64,000 nucleotides of DNA from Hymenolepis diminuta (lineage: Eukaryota > Platyhelminthes > Cestoda > Cyclophyllidea > Hymenolepididae): the NCBI GenBank assembly GCA_900708905.1, contig CAADRB010000061.1:444127-508126 (forward strand). The letters run 5' to 3'. Positions within the stretch are counted from its first letter, which is position 1; each line of letters opens with the position of its first letter. Shown here piece by piece: positions 38,201-47,200 of the stretch. The notes beneath the pieces were generated by a model. It did no database searches, had not been told where the DNA came from, and was given only the letters and a program-made list of their open reading frames with translations. The translations under genes and the position numbers were made by a program.

Positions 38201-41200
38201 TCATGTAGCTAATATTATCCTCGATCTTGACTAAAAGAAATAAGATCTCTGACTAGCGTCTCTGTAACTCTAAAGAACCAAACAAATTTGAGCCGGATTT
38301 TAAAATAGGAGATTAAGAAAAGCTAAATGTAAGTAAATCCGTTCTTCTAAAATTCAACATCAATCACATTATTCATTCACATTCATTGAAAGTTATGTTC
38401 CGCAGAACATTCTTATGGATCTAAAGTAATGTATTTCTGTGCGCAAATAGCTTAGTTTCAAGACAGAAATTTTCCTGTTCATTTTTCTCGTCACCGCTGT
38501 CCTAATTGCGTTCTTATTCAAATGGACTAAATATATAAGTGAATAAAATTGACTTCTCCAGCTGCACCAGTGTATGAGATCAGATTGCGAACCTGATAGA
38601 TTGCCGAAAAAGTCGTAAAGTTTATTCTTTGTGTCGGGATAATCGATTCCCACCCGTTGTCTCTAAGTCTCTCATCATTATCAATATGCGGTGCCTTTGC
38701 TCCTGACAGCTTGATAGTTGGGATAAGACTTCTCTTCTGTCTGGGGTGTTTTGACCTTCAGTATCAATACCACGAAGACAAATTGTATTCATATACGTAA
38801 TTTTCGTTGATTTACTAAAGTGTCTTGCTTTGACAGCACTTTTGTTTTTTGCTTTACCGTGTCTGAGTCAACTGTAGCTTAGTGTGATCACTAGTGATCA
38901 AATGGATCACAGTGGCAGAAACTGGACGTCCTAGTATTGCAGCAATGTAGAAAGGTCGCATTTTACAAAAGGCACCTATTCCATTTTAGAGCTCTGGAGT
39001 GCTTTCTGAAACGCATTTTTTCTACATGACGCATACACTTCAAAACAAAGTAGCTGAAATATTGTCGATATGTCATTCGTAGATCAAGAATAACCTCCGT
39101 ACTCTCCCACAACTAGACTGATCCAAACATAAAGAATAATGGACATGTGCTTTGAATGACCACCTTTGTTATCAATTATCTGTACTTTTGTTCCTTTTGT
39201 AAGGTCTCATCAAACTCTAGCTTAGAAAAATTATTACGGCAGTAACGTTCTGGTATAGTTGAGATACTTCAATGGAAGTTCTTCCCTGATTTTAAAACAG
39301 TTGATAGAAGACATTTAAATCAGTTGTAAGAAATGAACGAGGAAGAGTCAGGAAGACGTACATATTGAAATTAGAGCATCAATGTTCTTACCTTATTTTA
39401 TTTCAGGAAACATCATATTCTCATATGCTCAAATTTCACGATTTGACTTCTTGAATCGCGGATTAGATTACACCCTAGACATTCAAATTTGTTATCCGGT
39501 TGATATAATACCATAGTCAATAATGATACCTCGATTTAATAGTGTAGTGAGAGCAGATCGATGAGACTTAAAATGACTTTTTATAGTAATTGAGTTCACT
39601 GGAATTCACCCAATGTAAATCCTAGTTCTAATTCAAAATGTTCGAATTAGGTCATTTGTAGGTTATTATATTTTGTGCATTATATTAACTGTTTTAATCT
39701 TTTCACTTATTTTACTCCTAAACATTAATGTTTGCCACCAAAATTCAGTGAATTAAATTACGACACTGCTGACTCATTTGTCTGGAAATGAAGACATCTG
39801 TTCAAGTGTTGAGAGTTAATTCAACAAATTCATTTCAAGTGTGATTGTAAGGATACTGTTTGCAAAATTATTTAAAAGTTCGTATTTACAAGGATTTCTT
39901 TTCTTCTAAACCTTATTTCTGTCGAAACTTTACTAATTTTAGAATTCTGAAGCATATGTGCTAATATTTTTATCACGAACTTTACTTCTGCATACTTTCA
40001 CCATGTTTGGAATTAGTGCACAAGTTTCGTGCTGTAAATTGTTATAAATAATAATGCTGAAAACAGAATGTATAAGGGGATTAATTAATAACAGAAATGA
40101 TGAACTAATTTCCATCCCACTATTGCATTCCACCATTTTCTCTTTATGGTTGAATTTTTCACGATCAATATTTTTCCTTCTGGTAGTGAATAGGTGTCGT
40201 CTGTTCATCATTATTCGTGCTCCTGTTTTGTTTTATTTTATTAATCCCATAAAACTTGCAAGATTTAAAGTAGATTGTTCAAAATGAGATAACGCTTATA
40301 TCAAAGCAACTTTTATAGCCGCCAAATTGCCAAAACCGATGCAAATATTTAAATTTATATTCTAAGTCACGTCTACTTATAGATTAAAGTAACATGATTT
40401 ATTTTATCCTGACTTTGTCAAACTCACTCATTTTAACCCTAGGAACTACTTGTTGCGGTCGATGATACTGGAAATTATCGATACACCTCCTACATCGATG
40501 CGAACTCAGCTACTGATGTGTTATATGTTGAGAAGGAACCAGTGTTTGTTGCTGAAGAAATTACCGTTAGTGAGATAGATGATACACTGGACCAGCCGTT
40601 TTCAATTTCCTCGTTGCCTCAAGATCACGACTATACCCCTGTAAGCTCACAATTATTATAGATTATGTGTTCCATTCACATTTTTCTAAATTTTATTTTA
40701 TTTGCGTGCAATTTCAAACCTAAATATCTAATTATTTAGGCATATCTCGTTCTCAGAATAATGATAGCTGTTTATTGTTAATTAATTTGTCAACTCAGAC
40801 ATTGTTCAATCAATTCCTTATCACATCTTTGTTTTGCACTATTTAACATCAATACAAACGGATACAGCTCACACCATTTAAATACGGTCACATATTTGTT
40901 TCGATATTCACCCACTGTTCAGGTTTTTAGCTTAGGGTACTTTGGAGTTGGCTCTGGGATCTTGTCATAGCGGGTTAATACTTTAATCATACCGTAAGCA
41001 AAGACACCGTAAATTGCGCAGAAATGCCTAAAATGTTAGAGTTAAACAAGTGGGACGGAATTTTAAATGGAGTATGCCGAAAATTTACATAAGAGTTAAC
41101 AGAAAAGATATCTTCAAAGAATATTACTAAGTTAGATAAATGGCTAAATTACGATGGGTTAATAACTTCCCAAATTCATAATCCGTCCTTTCTCTTGATC

Positions 41201-44200
41201 TGGTTATGTTTTTTAGTATACAGTGATAAAAATCATAGTTTTCGTAAGATTTGCATCAGAAAGGTTTTAAAATAAATTGAAAAAGAATTGGTGCAGACTA
41301 ATGGAAGGAGAATGGAGAAAAAGAAGGATAAATTTCTGATAAGGTACTAATGTAGCATTAGAACATTTTGTTTTGCCATTCAAATCATTGCGAGGTTTAG
41401 GGTTTTTGACACTTGATTGTACTTGAATAGTTAATCTCGCAATATTTTGCCCCACTTGTTAGACGCAATGATAAACCAGAATGTCTCAAAGAGGTCTTAT
41501 TGATTTAATCGAAAAATTTCAAGATCAAAATTAATTCATTTAAACAATCTGGTTCTAACTCTACTTATCAATAGAATGCATTTACGATCGCATTATTAAT
41601 AATTTAGCTAAAGTTTTATCTGCATTTTTGCATAAAATATTTTAAAGTATTGCTTGAGAATTTAAGCTGTGCAGGCAATCATATCTTTAAAAATGGTAAA
41701 AAACGAGGTGCCCGAGTCTCATTATCTAAAATAGTGCGGTGACAACAAATTACTAAGTGGCGCTTTTTGTGTTTCAATTAGCATGTCTAAAAAGGACCAC
41801 TTACTCAGAACTGCTTAATAATGTCATTTGCATACGCTAGAAATGCATTTAACTACTTGCTCTCTCAATGCTTCAGGCGGTCTTCCTTACAATATGGCCA
41901 GATGCGGATAAACCTTTCATAGCAAAGGTACTAATGTCAATTCCTCTGTTAATATATTCCCTGTCATGTTACCAATATTATTAAAGTTGCTATAACTCTA
42001 CATCCAATCAGATAGCCGGAATGCGATGGCCAATAGGGAAGTGCTTTTACTTTTGCGGTTAATTCAATCCTGTATGACAGTTTAGCAAATATGTGCCCTT
42101 TGAAATCGGTAAATAATGATGAAATTTCTTAATTTTATACTTTATTTTAGATTCGACAATCTACAAGAGATCAAGGGGAAAGAAATCATCCAGAAACTGG
42201 AGGGCAGCTGCACGTTGAACTTGACCTTCCCCATCCTCCTCCCAGGACTTCTTCTGCAACTCCTCGACCAAGAATCCCTTCAGCAACAGAAACATCTCGT
42301 AGACCCCAGAATAATAAACAATATCTCGCCCGTAGTCTTGGACGTCAGGGTGGAGACAAACACACAGCATTGCCATCCTATATTGAAAACTCTCTTCCTG
42401 AGCCTGGAAAACTCCGAACAGTCTATATAACTCGTAGAATAACTGGCGAACCGCTGGGGATAACTCTAGCATCTGAAGACTCTTTTTCTCAGCCACAAAT
42501 TAAAAGTGGATCCATTCTATCCCTCCTTTCTCGAGAAAAGCCTAAAGAAGAGATTAAAGGGCCTCCACGTATTATTATTCAACGTGTCCTTGTAGATTCT
42601 TTAGCTGATAGGGATGGAAAATTGTTTCCAGGAGATGAAATTATTGAATTCAATGGTGTAGTGGTGAATTCTCTGGATTCGGTTAGGACGGTGATGGCTA
42701 ATTCTGCGTCGAGCAATACAATTCAGCTAATTGTGAAAACTCCGGGAAGAGGGCAATTGAAATCTCATTTACTCAGTCGTAATCGTCCTGAACATAAGGT
42801 AATAATTTATGTACTTGGCTTTTATTTCATAAATGACATCTAAATGCTTACAAATTATGACAGTATTCATGTTTAGTCACTTATTTTTGATTGAACTTAG
42901 GTACCTTTCAATCATCAACCTGAAATGATCCATTCAAACATCATTTAGCAGGAATTAACATGATCACTAACATGAGGATCTAGGATCTTGATATTAAAAC
43001 TATAGTGATATCTCAATTTTTTTGTACTTTCGGTATGGTAAAGTAAAACAAAAATGAAAAAAGTTTTCGCATTAGAATTTTTAAATATAACCTCAATTCT
43101 TATTTTAATTTATATTGAATATTGTTAAAAATCTTAAAATAAACTGAAAAACTTTTGCTATCTCATTTCTGTTAAGTTATGACTATAAACCACTGAATAT
43201 AATGTAAGACCATTTGGCTTTCTCGATCATTGGGAGACAAAAGCGATATGAAGCAGCAATTCAGATCCTTCCTGATTCAAACTTCGGTCAACAAGCACTG
43301 AGCATCTTAGACGAAAATCATTAACTTTGAATTTCGGAACGTGAACTACTGTACAACCCGATTCCAAAAGCAACCGAACTAAGACTCTTCGATATTCGAC
43401 GTTACTCCCGGCATCATTATGACCCCTTCCCTTTATCGTTCGTGGGACTCTCTGTTAACTGATTTTAGTTGCTTTCCAAAAAAATGGAAAAGGGGAATTT
43501 TGTATTACTGTGGGTAATAATAATAAACACTAAACTGAATGAAAACGGTGGATGTAGTTTGTTTCTCATTTATTTATCACTCTAATATATAATCAGTCTG
43601 TATTATTTTCATCTTCATACCAATAGAAGGGGAAATAGTTTATTGTTTTATTAGACAAAATATTTTTCCTTGATCTCCAACCGATTATAAGATTAAGCTT
43701 TGAGCAAACACATTTAGTACTGCGTTACGTAATTATGCTTCTCACAATCCAAAGGTTGGCAGAAACCCTGTAACCTTTACTACCTATCCACTCTGTAACG
43801 TCAAAGCCGGTCGATTTCAAATCGGCTGATTATCAAACAAATGGCTTGTGAAATGCAAGATTAAGAAAAAACAAATCTCAGCAAACTCTCGCTTTTGAAA
43901 GTCACTCAATCACTCACTTAAAATCTACTGAAATTAGGAATATAATTCAATAGAATTTCCTCAGTTTTCTGAACATATCAAGGTCTGAGAGACAAATGGA
44001 AAATGATCCTAATTCGATCTTAATGAAAATATTAGTCTTTAGACCGAAATCTCTATATTTCACTTTCATCCTTTCCCAAATTCGTTTCCATGAAGCGTTC
44101 CTTCGGTCAAATTGAATAAATTATGAAAGAATATTACTTTATGATCTGTTTCCTGAAGGATGCAATTGTTAGATGGATATCTGAATTATGAGAAGATCTT

Positions 44201-47200
44201 AAAAATTTTATTTAATCTACTGTTGTGGTAACTTATAGTCATATGTCTGGTTATAAGAAGAACTCAGTGATTTGTCTTCCCAACTGCCTGGCATGATTAC
44301 ATGATGCATCGGAATCATATTGCGTACGACGTTTTACTCAGTCATTAAGTTGGAACTCCCTTTACGATTTAGTTGTGCCCACTCCAACCAGATGTACCAT
44401 GCTAGTTACAAGACCTTTAAGGACGTCATAAGTGGTCCCATTATAATCTCCATCTGGCATTCCTTTAGATATTTGGGATTCATTGTTTTGGAACTTTAGA
44501 CTGGAAGTTAGTCGTCCTAGACTTCCTATACCCAACAGATGTACATTGATTTTTCCCTCTAGAATTCATAAACACCTCACACACACAACACACACAAATC
44601 AGTGAACCTTAGCACGTTACATATTTAAGTGGTGTTTAATTTCTAATTCGGTGTGTTCATAATTGCATAATGAATTTTTTCAATATTTCTTTCATTCTGT
44701 AATATTTGTTATTTATTCACAAGTCTTTTGTTAATAGTCATAGCCAAGAGTTTTAAAAAGAAACCTTGGATTAGTTAGCTACTTGACTTTTTAACACTAT
44801 TGTTACTTCAATTTGCCTAAGTTTAAATAAATTGTTGCATTCCTTTTTGAGCTTAACTTGGCCAAAGTTGAATAACGATTTCCCATTCTGACCTAAGGTG
44901 TACATTCGATGTCTATTTAAATATGACCCGGTCAAGGATACACTTCTACCGAACACGACCCTAGGAGTCGCATTTAAAAGTGGAGATGTCCTGGAGTTGG
45001 TAGATGCTCAGGATCTGAACTGGTGGCAAGTAAGACGCATTGATGCTCCAAATTCACCCGTCGGACTCGTTCCATCCCAGACTCTTGAGGAAAGACGTCA
45101 GGCTTTCAATCAACAAGCTTTTCGAAGTGAGAATTCTATTCAACAGTTTATATACAATTCCTTTACACAGCTCTAACATATATTTACGAAGATATCTTAA
45201 TAACTATTTGAATTCTATGTGACACCAATTAAAAATTGATTTTTTGTATCTTTCTTTATGTAAATATTCAAATAATACCGAAATAAATTTTGGGTTGGTC
45301 ATAAAATTAATTCCAAAATGTAATACATTTGCATCCATATGGAAATATTGTTAGAATCCGAACTTTTAACTGTTGATTATAAAAATTGAACGGTCTATTT
45401 TAAAATGGTTTCTCTGTTTGTGCATTCACCAAAATGTTCGTGATTAAAGATTTTTGGGATATCAATTTGTTTAAAATTTCTGGTTAAAAATTGTATTTTT
45501 AATTTTATATACATTCTCTCTTAAGTTTTTTAATAAATATTTTGTTCATTTATTTGACGGTTAAGAGGTGAGTAACACTACATTTTAAAGTTCATCTAGA
45601 ATATAATGTTCATGAGTGTATTTATTATTTTATCATTATAAATCATACTAATTTCAACACTTTTGATATTCTGTAGGAAAAAAACGAATTTCCGGTTAAA
45701 GCTTCATGTCACCATCAAGAGCACTTCCACCCCCTCCCTACCCGCCCAGAGGCGTTAAAATCGCATCCCATTCATACTACTTTTACCATGTTTTCTCTTT
45801 TTCAGTGGGCACAGGCAAGAGGAATAAAAAAGTTAAATCCCTTTTTCGCGCAGCTGATTCATCAAGTGAGTTTTGGGATTGATTTTGCGATTGACAATTT
45901 TTAGATCTTCTGGTTAGATCGGATTTATGGGTCTATGAGGAAGTGGTTCCCTGGCCTCCCTCAACTGTACATACTCTGCTTCTTATCGGCCCAAATGGAG
46001 TTGGTCGAAGAACTCTTAAGTTTCTTCTTTGTACTCAGTATCCAAGCAGATTTTCTTTTCCAATATCAGGTGGGTAACTTATTCGAAATTGTGAATAAAT
46101 ACACACTTTCCAGAATATGAGGAAATTAAATCTTGTTAATGTTAATCAGCATATTTCAAATGAAAGATTTCCACTTTATTGAATTTCTGGTAATTAATAG
46201 ATGAACTTTATTTGGACAATCTAATTTTAGTAATGGTGATGGAATGTTAAACATCTAACTGGAAAATTAGCTCTGAACTAATTTTTTCTTTCGAAGTTCA
46301 TATTCGAAAAATGGAACAATGGGACAATATTAGTTTTCAAAATACGTATTATTATTATTGCTGCCCTATAATAATGCGCCTTAACAGTATATTTTTCACT
46401 TACGATAAAACGAGATGTGGGTTTCAGCCGTACTGATTATGTACTATCGGTGTAATATATTCTGAGACCAAATTTATGACGAAATTTACTGCTGATGAGG
46501 CTCTAGCTTATAAATCACTTATGTAGGACGGAGGAAAATTCCTCATTCCTGCGTACTCAACTACTTAAAGAGGGAAAGGAGATAGAGAGCAGGCTACTGT
46601 CTTTTAAGCAGTGAATTGTAACTATGTCTAATTAACAGAGCAGAGCTCAAATGCAGTATTGGGTAATGGAAGCAAAACTATTAACAACTTGTTGATACAG
46701 ATAGAGGTCGCATACATGACAGCATGAAGGAAACAGAAACTGGATAAAATCGATACGCAGCCGTGAGTAGGTCCTAAGTTCACTGTTGATTTAATGTGCT
46801 GTCAGAGTGTAAAATGTTAAGTTCAGAGTCCTTTTACAAGAATACCATCTTATTATGGGAAGGAAATTGCGAAATTTTAAGGTATACTCTATTATATATG
46901 GATACTTGAATTAAATCTAACCGAATATTATCAGATAAATTATGCGATAAATTAAATAAACAAATAATTATGTAAAATTGTTTTCATGACCCACATAAAG
47001 TCAAAAAAATACTGATCAATTCACAGATTTCGGAGATGATTGGTTAAAACCTGATTCTCCATTCAAAGTAAAAAGATATCAAATTTCTTATCACTTTTTT
47101 TAGACACAACCGATCCTAAAGCTTCTCCGTCTCTCTTTCGAATTCGCTCAAAAGAAGACATGGAGAGTGATATCCGGCAAGGCATTTATGTAGAATGGGG

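Larger units (their letters stand above)
31925..40442 (+). other. MAGUK intron 3 (about 8.5 kb)
   Basis: Holds family C copy 2 with its pyrimidine tract, a hairpin at 35007-35063, a minus-strand coding-like remnant at 35569-35759 and family A copy 3. No host gene recognised. Confidence 0.6.
42799..44897 (+). other. MAGUK intron 6
   Basis: Contains family B copy 1 and a short CA repeat. No additional exon seen between the PDZ and SH3 exons. Confidence 0.6.

Noticed and set aside
38700..39130. Minus-strand stretch with fragments that looked coding (for example CFEVYASCRKNAFQKALQ).
   Set aside because: Fragments switch frame with many stops, and no family could be named. Too weak to list as a feature.
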